12,584 bases of DNA from assembly GCA_029287305.1 (NCBI GenBank), contig JARFRJ010000517.1, positions 1 through 12,584 on the forward strand. Direction: 5' to 3'. Numbering within the stretch: the stretch's first letter is position 1; every line of letters begins with the position of its first letter. A program made the position numbers and the translations under genes. A model generated the notes under the pieces. That model saw nothing but the letters and a program-made list of their open reading frames with translations, was not told where the DNA came from and did no database searches. Below, piece after piece: positions 1 through 6,774 of this stretch. The stretch is from Hyphomonas sp. (lineage in GTDB: Bacteria; Pseudomonadota; Alphaproteobacteria; Caulobacterales; Hyphomonadaceae).

Positions 1-183
1 ACGACGGATGTGACCGGTGTTGTCAGCTTGCCGGAAGGCAAGGAGATGGTTCTGCCGGGCGATAATCTGAAATTCACCGTTGAGCTGATCCAGCCCATCG
101 CGATGGATCAGGGCCTGCGCTTTGCGATCCGTGAGGGCGGACGTACTGTCGGCGCGGGTGTTGTCTCCTCAATCGTCAGCTAA
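1..183 (+). CDS. tuf: Elongation factor Tu, C-terminal end (partial)
   Basis: The window opens inside a gene whose last 60 codons are read in frame 1 and end in TAA. The translation carries the end of EF-Tu domain 3: a [15 protein letters not shown] stretch, then the [20 protein letters not shown] segment, and the characteristic [12 protein letters not shown] end. EF-Tu is the GTPase that delivers aminoacyl-tRNA to the ribosome; domain 3 contacts the tRNA and EF-Ts. The GTPase domain and about 85% of the protein lie to the left of the window. A strong terminator follows about 75 bases after the stop, so the gene is the last of its transcription unit. Identity is very secure; whether this is tufA or tufB cannot be told here. 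Confidence 0.96.
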   Translation, partial: TTDVTGVVSLPEGKEMVLPGDNLKFTVELIQPIAMDQGLRFAIREGGRTVGAGVVSSIVS

Positions 184-190
184 AGACGGT

Positions 191-217
191 TAGGCAGGCA
201 GGTAGGTAGGGGCAAGG
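191..217 (+). repeat. Short GGCA/GGTA microrepeat after tuf
   Basis: Right after the EF-Tu stop the sequence runs through AGGC AGGC AGGT AGGT AGGGGC, a short imperfect tetranucleotide tract. It is non-coding and lies between the stop codon and the terminator. It may be a slippage-prone tract; nothing suggests a function. Confidence 0.5.
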
Positions 218-258
218 CGTTAAGCGGCCCGCCTGTAAGAGCCTATGAATAGAAAAAC

Positions 259-292
259 AAAAGGCCCTGGGCACACCGCTCAGGGCCTTTTT
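259..292 (+). terminator. Intrinsic terminator after tuf
   Basis: A perfect 11-bp stem (259-269 with 281-291; core AAAGGCCCTG paired with CAGGGCCTTT) encloses an 11-base loop and ends in a run of five T. It sits about 75 bases after the EF-Tu stop. The A-run before the stem would make it usable in the other direction too, but no leftward gene reads into it. Confidence 0.9.
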
Positions 293-308
293 AGCTCGGA
301 TACGCTCT
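291..308 (+). repeat. 18-base shared motif, copy upstream of trpS
   Basis: TTAGCTCGGATACGCTCT here matches TTAACTCGGACACGCTCT at 6775-6792 upstream of rpoH in 16 of 18 positions. A weaker inverted relative, AGAGCGTGACCC, sits at 4793-4804 before rluD. The copy begins within the last Ts of the tuf terminator. It could be an interspersed short repeat or a regulatory site; the sequence alone does not decide. Confidence 0.5.
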
Positions 309-377
309 AGATTTTATGCCGCCTGCTTTCACCCTAAAACCTTGCCTTGAGCGCGAAAAGGACATATTCGGCAAAGC

Positions 378-1409
378 ATGAGTGAAAAACCCCCCTCCTA
401 TTCAGGCCCCAGCCGGGTCTTTTCTGGCATACAGCCCTCCGGGGCTTTGCATTTAGGAAATTATCTGGGCGCTTTGAAAAAATTCGTCGCCTTGCAAGAA
501 GATCATGACTGTATTTACTGCGTCGTCGATTTACATGCGATTACCCAACCGCAGGACCCGGCCTTGTTGGCCGACCAGACGCGTGAGATCGCAGCGGCCT
601 TCCTTGCCTGCGGCCTGCATCCAAAAAATTCTATCCTCTATGCGCAATCTTCTGTGCGCGCGCATACAGAGCTGGCTTGGTATTTCAATTGCGTTGCCCG
701 GATGGGGTGGGTTGAGCGAATGACGCAATTCAAGGACAAGTCGGGTAAGGATGCGGAACGTGCGTCTGTTGGCCTGTTTGATTACCCCGTTCTGCAGGCG
801 GCGGACATTCTTGTCTATAAGGGCACCCATGTGCCAGTTGGGGAAGATCAAAAGCAGCATTTGGAATTGTCCCGCGATATTGCCGATAAATTTAACCGCG
901 ATTTTAACGCGCCGGGCTTTTTCCCTCTGCCGGAACCGCTGATTGAGGGGCCGGGCGCACGGATTATGAGCCTGAAAGACGGCACGAAGAAAATGTCCAA
1001 ATCCGATCCGTCTGATCTGTCCCGGATCAATCTGATTGATGATGAGGAGACTATTCATCGTAAATTCAAGAAGGCCCGTACCGATCAGCATCCCATCCCG
1101 GTCGATGTGGACGGGCTGGAGGCGCGCCCTGAAGTGAATAATCTGGTCGGTATTTATGCGGCATTGGCAGGGGTTTCGAAAGCAGCGGTCCTGACAGAAT
1201 TTGAAGGCAAAGGATTTGGGGTTTTCAAGCCTGCTCTGGCTGAACTGGCGGCGGCGCATCTGGCTCCTATTACGGAAAATATGCGGCGATATTTATCAGA
1301 CAAAGCCGAAATTGATCGTATTTTGCAAGAGGGGTCTGAGCGCGCCAAGGCGATCGCTGAGCCTGTCTTGGCCGATGTGCGCAAGCTGATCGGGTTTCAT
1401 GGCGCGTGA
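378..1409 (+). CDS. trpS: Tryptophanyl-tRNA synthetase
   Basis: This class I aminoacyl-tRNA synthetase charges tRNA-Trp with tryptophan using ATP in the cytoplasm. At 343 residues it has the usual bacterial length. The HIGH signature appears as HLGNYLG at residues 25-31, straight after the GIQPSG motif, and the KMSKS loop is intact at 205-209 ([10 protein letters not shown]). Also typical are DLHAIT at 51-56, the [12 protein letters not shown] segment at about 134-145 and [15 protein letters not shown] at 155-169, which help form the tryptophan pocket and dimer core. The start at 378 is the only good ATG; a ribosome-binding site is weak (AGGA about 14 bases upstream). The gene stands alone after the tuf terminator, and the next gene is convergent, so it is probably monocistronic. 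Confidence 0.97.
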   Translation: MSEKPPSYSGPSRVFSGIQPSGALHLGNYLGALKKFVALQEDHDCIYCVVDLHAITQPQDPALLADQTREIAAAFLACGLHPKNSILYAQSSVRAHTELAWYFNCVARMGWVERMTQFKDKSGKDAERASVGLFDYPVLQAADILVYKGTHVPVGEDQKQHLELSRDIADKFNRDFNAPGFFPLPEPLIEGPGARIMSLKDGTKKMSKSDPSDLSRINLIDDEETIHRKFKKARTDQHPIPVDVDGLEARPEVNNLVGIYAALAGVSKAAVLTEFEGKGFGVFKPALAELAAAHLAPITENMRRYLSDKAEIDRILQEGSERAKAIAEPVLADVRKLIGFHGA

Positions 1410-1638
1410 ATGGTTTGAAGAAGCTCTAATATAGATAAGTACCTCAACGTGTTAAAGTATTGTTATGCATTTTGCGGGCCACAGCGTAGCTTGCGCAAGC
1501 AAAGCTGTGCTTGTTCCACTGGTCGTGTAGCGGGGCGACGAGCTTGCCGATGAGACAGGTTCGCCTCATAAGCTGTTTCATGAGCACTCTTACCCTCTTG
1601 CGATCTCTGCCTAGCCCATAATATGATAAGGCGTCTTA
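1410..1638. other. Intergenic region between trpS and a convergent gene, with a nested palindrome
   Basis: No gene is visible in these 229 bases. A nested inverted repeat lies at 1480-1509: outer arms CACAGC and GCTGTG enclose the perfect 12-bp palindrome GCTTGCGCAAGC (1489-1500). It has no T-run, so it is not a textbook terminator, although it lies where two convergent genes end. Further on, CGACGAGCTTGCCGATGAG (1536-1554) closely resembles CGACAAGCTTGGACGATGAG at 2956-2975 in the repeat cluster after phoD. A small ATAAG-GCGT-CTTAT hairpin (1626-1639) overlaps the stop of the next gene. Confidence 0.6.
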
Positions 1639-2058
1639 TTATTCACTGGCAGGCGCTTTTTTACTGAAAATAAGATGCATAGGCATAATAGAAGGCGTTT
1701 TTACGTCGATATTCGACAATAGAACCTTCTCTTTTGTTTCACAGATGATGTAGTCATTTTCAGTGGATTCGAAATTTTCATACAGCTTTGCATAAAAGCA
1801 GCCCTTGCTAAATGATAAGGGTATCAGCTTGCCAACAGAGTGCCCGCCTATGGTAGCAATAAACCTTAATCCATCTTCAGACTCATAGTTAAACTCGAAA
1901 CTGATGCGCTCAAGCTGACCATCCTGCTTATGCATGCCTATCAGGTGAACAGCCCCCTCTTCATAAATTTCCCAATCCTCTCTGATACGCTCCTGAGCAT
2001 TTGCAAAGATAGGAAGTATGAAAACTAATGCCATAAGTGTATGTCTAATCATGGGCAT
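1639..2058 (-). CDS. Small secreted protein of unknown function
   Basis: I do not recognise this 139-residue protein. It begins with a clear Sec signal peptide: a positive MPMIRH start, a hydrophobic core (LMALVFILPIF) and a likely signal peptidase I site after ANA at residue 21. The mature part is polar, probably beta-rich, with two cysteines (87 and 106) that could form a disulfide in the periplasm. Its first bases overlap the 3' end of the GH108 remnant by 14 bases, which points to former co-transcription and translational coupling. A second ATG two codons in (start at 2052) gives an equally good signal peptide. Base composition is more AT-rich than the neighbouring core genes, which fits acquired DNA. 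It may have been the partner of the lysozyme-like gene upstream, but that is inference. Confidence 0.7.
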   Translation of the reverse strand: MPMIRHTLMALVFILPIFANAQERIREDWEIYEEGAVHLIGMHKQDGQLERISFEFNYESEDGLRFIATIGGHSVGKLIPLSFSKGCFYAKLYENFESTENDYIICETKEKVLLSNIDVKTPSIMPMHLIFSKKAPASE

Positions 2059-2473
2059 TAAAGCTCTCTAAGCGACGTCGCCATCCCTTTCTATATCTTC
2101 TTTGCGCCGGATTTCTTGTCATATCTCGCTCATGATGTGCCCAACGCTCAATTTTATATGCATTATACAGAGTTTTGGGATTAAGAGAATTGGCTACCAT
2201 CAGTGTTTTAGGACCCACAGCACCGTCAACTGACACATTGCCACCAGCTCGGTTGATTGCTCTTTGTAAAATGCGCGCCGCATTGCCGCCTCCCGCAAGA
2301 TATGCAGTATCAGAGTGCAATCGCGCAAGTTCAATATCATCCAATTTATCTGAACGAGAGGGTTCCCAATACCCAACTCTAAATATCTCAGCGGCCATTG
2401 CAGGCGTAATTTTACGAAGTGTTGCTATGCTTGGCTTATAGGCACCCTGATCCCCTCCAGTTCTTACGTATCC
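2045..2473 (-). pseudogene. GH108 lysozyme-like (TtsA/secretion-activator family) gene, 5'-truncated
   Basis: The open frame matches the rear of glycoside hydrolase family 108 proteins, peptidoglycan hydrolases of phage and of TtsA type. Visible family features are GGDQGAY near the start, then AAEIFRVGYWEP, a GGGNAARILQRAIN segment, and the C-terminal peptidoglycan-binding-type module (VDGAVGPKTL ... QRRYRKGWRRRLESF). The frame runs back from the stop (2045-2047) through GYVRTGGDQGAY and hits an in-frame TGA at 2474-2476. This is just where the catalytic Glu of the family's EGGY motif would be. No GH108-like start was found upstream in any frame. An ATG at 2398 exists but has no ribosome-binding site and would leave half a domain. 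The protein is therefore judged inactive. Homology is recognised from motifs, not from a search. Confidence 0.78.
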
Positions 2474-2591
2474 TCAAAGCCTGCCTCCTATTTTGCGAAT
2501 GCATCTCAATTTCAGAATATCAGGCAGGGTCGTACACTGCGGCGAATGGCAAGACGAGATATTGGCCCATATATTTCTAAGCTCCGCATAT

Positions 2592-2605
2592 TCCCCCTAG
2601 GGGGA
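2592..2605. repeat. 14-bp perfect palindrome TCCCCCTAGGGGGA
   Basis: A perfect self-complementary 14-mer lies in the region upstream of the GH108 remnant and is followed by GTGGGGTG. C-run/G-run palindromes of this kind are common in interspersed intergenic repeats of many bacteria. There is no T-run on either side. Confidence 0.7.
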
Positions 2606-2708
2606 GTGGGGTGATTCGAAGCTTAACAAGCAAAGGGGGCGACCAGCGCGGCCATCGCAATGACGGGCAGTGGAAGGCTGCAAGCATTTTTCTTTTCAAA
2701 TTTGGAGT

Positions 2709-2786
2709 ATTTCCTCTCCTCTGACGGTCAAGGGGGCGAAGCTCCGCCAAGCGGATAAAGCCCTTGGCCGTCAGAGGATAGGAAAT
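2709..2786. repeat. 26-bp near-perfect inverted repeat (long hairpin)
   Basis: Arms 2709-2734 and 2761-2786 are complementary in 24 of 26 positions; one of the two mismatches is a G-U wobble in rightward RNA. The core shared by the arms is CCTCTGACGG. The 26-base loop holds two mutually exclusive small hairpins: GGCG(2735-2738)/CGCC(2745-2748) and CCGC(2744-2747)/GCGG(2751-2754). There is no T-run and no visible target-site duplication. Confidence 0.85.
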
Positions 2787-2798
2787 CAGGCTGGATAT

Positions 2799-2829
2799 GG
2801 CCAAAATGGCAGAATATGCCATTTTGGCC
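2799..2829. repeat. 12-bp perfect inverted repeat
   Basis: GGCCAAAATGGC at 2799-2810 and GCCATTTTGGCC at 2818-2829 are exact reverse complements around the 7-base loop AGAATAT. It starts 12 bases after the 26-bp inverted repeat. It lies downstream of phoD on the leftward strand but lacks a U-tract in both directions, so a role in termination is uncertain. Confidence 0.85.
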
Positions 2830-2867
2830 TGTAAGGTATTAAAGCGTTTATCTGTGAGATGCGCGTT

Positions 2868-2967
2868 TCGGGCAGCGCAACTACAAGCTTGGTCGGGCAG
2901 CGCAACGACAAGCTTGGTCGAGCAGCGCGACGGGCAGCGCAACGATCACGCTTGCCGACAAGCTTGG
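2868..2967. repeat. 25-bp tandem repeat array, partly degenerate
   Basis: Two adjacent 25-base units at 2868-2892 and 2893-2917 differ at one base; the unit is TCGGGCAGCGCAACKACAAG plus CTTGG. A truncated third copy (TCGAGCAGCGCGAC, 2918-2931) and a fourth with an insertion (2932-2967) follow. Each full unit carries an AAGCTT site and a GCGC-rich core. The array lies immediately beyond the 3' end of phoD. Its function is unknown. Confidence 0.8.
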
Positions 2968-2991
2968 ACGATGAGCGCAATAACAAACGCT

Positions 2992-4692
2992 TTAAACGGC
3001 CTCAAGCTGAGGTTTACCACCTTCCGTACGTGTGGTGATAAACTGCGCAACTTGCCGGACGGTATAGTCTGGCGCTCTTACGTCTGAGACTTTATGATAT
3101 GTGGTGAGAACGGCGTTGCGGCTGAACTCCAGAAGAGTAAATCCATTGCCCAAAGGATCATGCCAGTGAACCTGATCATTCGCGTCAGCAAATTGCTCCC
3201 CCAGATCCTCCACGCCCGGCAAATAGACCCCGAAACCCGGCGAGGTAACAGAGGTACAGCCAAACTCGACCCCACGCACATTGTCTTGTTTATCTTTCAG
3301 CGTATTCGCCCAGCCTGTATGCGTGTCGCCTGTTAGGGTCACAAGCGAGGCACCTGCCGTGCGGGCCGCTGTGTAAAGCCGTTCGCGGGCGGTCGGAAAC
3401 CCATCCCAAGCATCGAGATTCATCGGCAAGCTCATTTGCGAGAACCCAACCAGGCCTTTCAGGAAAGGCGAGGTAATGGCTTCGATCTGTTCGGGGCTAA
3501 GTGTCTGGGCAAAATTGGGAGGACGCACTGTGGCCATAATCACCTGATTGGCCAGAACCTGCCAGCTTTTACCTGTTGCCACACTGTCTTTCAGCTCCCC
3601 GGCGAGCCACGCTTCTTGTGCGGGGCCGAGCATGGTGCGGGCTGGATCCTGAACGCGCTGCATAACGCTTTTAGCTTTGCCCGGCATATCTTCAGGGGCT
3701 AAGTCGCTTAATTCTGCGCTCCACGAGATTTCTTCAGATCGCCCTGTCAACCTCGTTTCAAGGCAGATCAGACTGATCACATCGCCAAAATCAAATCTGC
3801 GCCAGAGGGCATCGCGCGGTGCGCCGGCTTTGGGGTCACGCACAGGCATCCATTCCAGATAGGCCTGCACGGCCTGCTGTTTACGCTCCGTCCAATCGCC
3901 TTCGCTAGGATCATGATTTTGTGCCCCTGTGCGATACGCATCATTGGCACTTTCATGGTCATCCCAAGTACATATCCAAGGCGCGGCGGCATGGGCCGCT
4001 TGCAGGGCAGGGTCAGATTTATATTGTGCGTGACGGGTGCGATAATCGGCCAGATTTGTAATCTCACGAGGGGGAATATGTGCCCGCGCCAGCGCGGCAC
4101 CAGTTTCGCCGCCATAGCCGTCCGGTCCATATTCATAAAGATAATCACCTAAATGGATAATCACATCAAGGGCAGGCTCTATCTGTGCCAAGGCTTGATA
4201 GGCATGAAAATACCCGAAAGGATAATTTGAACAGGAGACCATTGCCGCGCGCACGCTCTCAATACCAGCTTCGGGCAAAGTGCGCGTGCGTCCGATGGGA
4301 GAGACAACCGGTCCGGCCGGGGTTTCGACGGCGAAGCGATAGTAATAATCCTGACCCGGGCGCAGGCCCGTCGCATCGACTTTGGCGGTATAATCACGCT
4401 CTGGCCCGGTTGTGATGACACCTGTCACCACCTTTTCCGTAAGCGCCTTATCGGCATAGACCGACCAAGAGATATCGATTTGTCCGCCTATGGACGGGCT
4501 AAGGTGCGTCCATAAAATCACACGTGTCTGAAGCGGGTCACCTGAGGCAACGCCATGGGAAAAATCAACGCCGCCACGATAGGGTTGCGCTTTAGCTTCC
4601 GTGCTCAGACTTTGACACGCGCTAAGGCTGGCTGCGCTGCCGGCGACGCCCCCGGCTAGGCCAAACAGGCTGCGCCGTGTGAATTTAACCAT
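2992..4692 (-). CDS. phoD: Alkaline phosphatase D, Tat-exported lipoprotein
   Basis: PhoD enzymes are Ca/Fe-dependent phosphomonoesterases and phosphodiesterases that release phosphate from organic phosphorus outside the cytoplasm. The chosen ATG (4690-4692) is preceded by GGGGAG at good spacing and gives 566 residues beginning MVKFTRRSLFGLAGG, a twin-arginine signal. LSAC at 23-26 forms a lipobox, so the mature protein may be a lipoprotein starting at Cys26. An upstream ATG at 4767 would hide the signal inside the protein and is rejected. Family motifs are all present: the N-terminal PhoD domain (HGVASGDPL, about 46-54), SCSN with Cys154, HLGDYLYEY at 180-188, TWDDHE at 242-247, GDTH at 455-458 and VEFGCTSVTSPGF at 475-487. 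Production is probably phosphate-regulated as in relatives, but no clear Pho box is visible upstream. Confidence 0.95.
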   Translation of the reverse strand: MVKFTRRSLFGLAGGVAGSAASLSACQSLSTEAKAQPYRGGVDFSHGVASGDPLQTRVILWTHLSPSIGGQIDISWSVYADKALTEKVVTGVITTGPERDYTAKVDATGLRPGQDYYYRFAVETPAGPVVSPIGRTRTLPEAGIESVRAAMVSCSNYPFGYFHAYQALAQIEPALDVIIHLGDYLYEYGPDGYGGETGAALARAHIPPREITNLADYRTRHAQYKSDPALQAAHAAAPWICTWDDHESANDAYRTGAQNHDPSEGDWTERKQQAVQAYLEWMPVRDPKAGAPRDALWRRFDFGDVISLICLETRLTGRSEEISWSAELSDLAPEDMPGKAKSVMQRVQDPARTMLGPAQEAWLAGELKDSVATGKSWQVLANQVIMATVRPPNFAQTLSPEQIEAITSPFLKGLVGFSQMSLPMNLDAWDGFPTARERLYTAARTAGASLVTLTGDTHTGWANTLKDKQDNVRGVEFGCTSVTSPGFGVYLPGVEDLGEQFADANDQVHWHDPLGNGFTLLEFSRNAVLTTYHKVSDVRAPDYTVRQVAQFITTRTEGGKPQLEAV

Positions 4693-4832
4693 ATCTGCTC
4701 TCCCCTTTATGGCGGTGATTTTTTTGCGAACTGGTTGCACATATCGTATCATGGGGCTGTTTAGCATGAAAATGTGATTGTTTCATGACGCGAGAGCGTG
4801 ACCCCTCTCCATAGACATGTTAAATCTTTTTT
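4693..4832. promoter_or_regulatory. Divergent intergenic region phoD/rluD
   Basis: These 140 bases must carry the promoters of both divergent genes. I cannot assign -35/-10 boxes with confidence, and no well-formed PHO box (paired CTGTCAT-type repeats) is seen. AGAGCGTGACCC at 4793-4804 is an inverted, weaker relative of the motif shared upstream of trpS and rpoH. Confidence 0.35.
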
Positions 4833-5846
4833 ATGCCGTCTGAAAACCTTATCGCAGAGCCTATCCATGCCGGTCTCCGGCTGGATTTATGGTTGTCACA
4901 ACATATTGAAAGCCTGTCGCGTTCCCGCGCGAAGGCCCTCATTCTAGCCGGGGCGCTAGATGTGGATGGCCAGATATTGACCGATCCACGGGCTAAAGTT
5001 CTGGCGGGATCAGCTTATAATCTACAGGCACCGGAGCCGGTTCCAGCGACACCGGAAGCTGAAGACATCGCGCTTGATATTTTATATGAAGACGAAGATT
5101 TGATCGTGGTAAACAAGGCTGCGGGCATGGCTGTGCATCCGGCGCCGGGTACTTGGTCCGGGACGCTAGTGAATGCTCTTTTGCATCATTGCGCGGGCCA
5201 GCTCCCCGGCATAGGCGGTGTAGAGCGCCCGGGCATTGTGCATCGTCTTGATAAGCTGACGACAGGGGTGATGGTGGCTGCCAAGACAGAAGCGGCGCAT
5301 GCGGGTCTGTCAAAACTCTTTGCGACACATGATATTGAGCGTGTCTATCTGGCTGTGACGCGGGGGGCCCCGCGCCCCTTGAGCGGGTCTATAGATGCGG
5401 CGCTGGCGCGATCGAAAACGGATCGCAAGAAAATGGCGGTCGTCAAGGATACAGAGCGGGCAGATGCTAAAACCGCGATCACGCATTATAAAGCGCAGGC
5501 CTGTTATGGCCGGCTCGATAAGGATTCCGGATTGCCCGCCGCAGCGCTGATGAAGTGTCGGCTAGAGACCGGGCGGACCCACCAAATTCGTGTCCATATG
5601 AGCCATATTGGCGCGCCCTTGATTGGGGACCCTGTCTATGGACGCCACCGTGGGATCAAATCCTATGGCTCCGGGGCGGCCTTTATCACCGCCACCAGCC
5701 GCGCGCGCGCAATGACGCGCCAAGCGCTGCATGCCTCAGTTCTGGGATTTATTCACCCTGTGAGCCAAGAGCCGCTGCATTTTGAAGCGCCTCTCCCGGC
5801 GGATATGTCCGCGTTGATTGAGGCGCTTGGTGCCATGGCGAGATAA
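4833..5846 (+). CDS. rluD: 23S rRNA pseudouridine synthase, RluD family
   Basis: RluA/RluD enzymes isomerise selected uridines to pseudouridine; RluD modifies helix 69 of 23S rRNA (1911, 1915 and 1917 in E. coli) and supports ribosome assembly and function. The 337-residue protein has an N-terminal S4 RNA-binding domain (about 14-60, RLDLWLSQHIESLSRSRAKALI) and the catalytic domain after it. The catalytic motif is GIVHRLDKLTTGVMV with Asp140; family members usually have HRLDKDTSG, so the Leu-Thr variant is slightly unusual. The C-terminal LETGRTHQIRVH motif and GDPVYG are present. The start lacks a clear ribosome-binding site (T-rich TTTTTT just before ATG). In many alphaproteobacteria rluD sits directly before rpoH; here dapB lies between them. 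RluD rather than RluC is inferred from S4 domain and context. Confidence 0.9.
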   Translation: MPSENLIAEPIHAGLRLDLWLSQHIESLSRSRAKALILAGALDVDGQILTDPRAKVLAGSAYNLQAPEPVPATPEAEDIALDILYEDEDLIVVNKAAGMAVHPAPGTWSGTLVNALLHHCAGQLPGIGGVERPGIVHRLDKLTTGVMVAAKTEAAHAGLSKLFATHDIERVYLAVTRGAPRPLSGSIDAALARSKTDRKKMAVVKDTERADAKTAITHYKAQACYGRLDKDSGLPAAALMKCRLETGRTHQIRVHMSHIGAPLIGDPVYGRHRGIKSYGSGAAFITATSRARAMTRQALHASVLGFIHPVSQEPLHFEAPLPADMSALIEALGAMAR

Positions 5847-5890
5847 AGTTTGCCTTTCCTCTGTCGCCTATTGCCTTTAAACTGACAGGT

Positions 5891-6724
5891 ATGAAACAGT
5901 CTCTTAAAATAGCCATTGGCGGTGTTGGCGGACGCATGGGGCGTCAGCTCATAAAATCTACGCAGGCACGCGGGCACGCGCTGACCGGCGGCACCGAACG
6001 CCCTGACAGCGCCCATCTGAATATAGATATTGGGGAATTGGCCGACCTAAGGCCGATGGATATTTTCCCAAGCGTCTCAATCCATAAAGCGGTGCGTGGC
6101 GCCGAGGTCTGGGTAGATTTCACCCAGCCGCAAGCGACATTGACCGCTTTGCAGATGCTCAATGAAACCTCTATTGAGACGGTTATTATCGGCACAACCG
6201 GATTTTCAGCCGAAGAAGAGGCAGAGATTGAAGCTTTCTCCCAGCGCTATACGCTTATCAAATCCGGCAATTTTTCCCTAGGCATTGCGCTGCTGGCCCG
6301 GTTGACTGAACTGGCTGCTAAAACGCTCGACACAGACTGGGACATTGAAATCCTCGAAACCCATCATCGCCATAAGGTCGACGCACCCTCCGGCACAGCT
6401 TTAATGCTGGGTCAGGCGGCGATCCGCGGACGTACACCCCTAGCTGATCTTTCCTCGACCGAGCCCTATCATGGCGTGCACGCTGCCCGAAAAGAGGGGC
6501 AGATTGGCTTTGCGGTGCGCCGTTCTGGGGGTATTATCGGGGAACATGAGATTAGCTTTACCGATGAGATGGAGCAGATCACGCTGGCGCATAAAGCGCT
6601 GGACCGGAAAATTTTTGCCCAAGGCGCAATCAAAGCGGCAGAATGGGGCCATGCGCAACCGCCGGGCCTGTATACACTTAATGATGTCTTGGGACTTGCA
6701 GACAGAGCCTCAGGAATAGTCTGA
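5891..6724 (+). CDS. dapB: 4-hydroxy-tetrahydrodipicolinate reductase
   Basis: DapB reduces 4-hydroxy-tetrahydrodipicolinate with NAD(P)H in the diaminopimelate/lysine pathway, supplying peptidoglycan and lysine synthesis. The 277-residue length is normal for the family. The nucleotide-binding loop reads IGGVGGRMGR (9-18), close to the usual GAxGRMG; GTTG is at 101-104; and the signature ETHHRHKVDAPSGTA (156-170) holds the catalytic His158/His159 region and Lys162. The usual APNMSLG stretch reads SGNFSLG here, a mild deviation. The start ATG has CAGGT a few bases upstream. The gene lies 44 bases after rluD in the same direction with no terminator between, so the two are probably co-transcribed. 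The insertion of dapB between rluD and rpoH is not the common arrangement. Confidence 0.95.
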   Translation: MKQSLKIAIGGVGGRMGRQLIKSTQARGHALTGGTERPDSAHLNIDIGELADLRPMDIFPSVSIHKAVRGAEVWVDFTQPQATLTALQMLNETSIETVIIGTTGFSAEEEAEIEAFSQRYTLIKSGNFSLGIALLARLTELAAKTLDTDWDIEILETHHRHKVDAPSGTALMLGQAAIRGRTPLADLSSTEPYHGVHAARKEGQIGFAVRRSGGIIGEHEISFTDEMEQITLAHKALDRKIFAQGAIKAAEWGHAQPPGLYTLNDVLGLADRASGIV

Positions 6725-6774
6725 AGACAGCCGCCATAGTTTCACACGCCTGACAAAATCTGAATTCTACTTCT

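Larger units (their letters stand above)
2474..2991. other. Non-coding, repeat-rich region between the GH108 remnant and phoD
   Basis: These 518 bases hold no credible gene; open frames across them have no ribosome-binding site and no recognisable domain, and their apparent proteins are rich in the low-complexity strings expected from repeats. The region contains, in order, a 14-bp palindrome, a 26-bp imperfect inverted repeat, a 12-bp perfect inverted repeat and a 25-bp tandem repeat array. The 10-mer TAAAGCGTTT at 2840-2849 and its inverse AAACGCTTTA at 2985-2994 bracket the array, the latter touching the phoD stop codon. No intrinsic terminator with a T-run was found for phoD. Confidence 0.75.

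Noticed and set aside
531..1259. A 242-codon leftward frame opposite trpS.
   Set aside because: It is the antisense shadow of trpS, whose motifs are unambiguous.
2608..2630. GCTTCGAATCACCCC on the minus strand looks like a tRNA T-loop and acceptor end, as at phage attachment sites.
   Set aside because: The T-arm stem does not pair, and no D-arm, anticodon arm or matching acceptor strand is found upstream.
2577..2942. A 121-codon leftward open frame through the repeat region.
   Set aside because: It reads straight through inverted and tandem repeats, has no ribosome-binding site and no recognisable domain; its length is explained by the repeat composition.
2868..2967. CRISPR array.
   Set aside because: The 25-base units are directly adjacent with no spacers, and there are no cas genes.
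2978..3015. Integron attC-like string TAACAAACGC followed by CTCAAG, reminiscent of gene-cassette recombination sites.
   Set aside because: It overlaps the phoD stop codon, no matching GTTRRRY end with the needed stem was found at the right distance, and no integrase or cassette genes are present.
4693..4767. Upstream ATG extending phoD by 25 residues.
   Set aside because: It would bury the twin-arginine signal and lipobox, and the internal ATG at 4692 has a good GGGGAG site.
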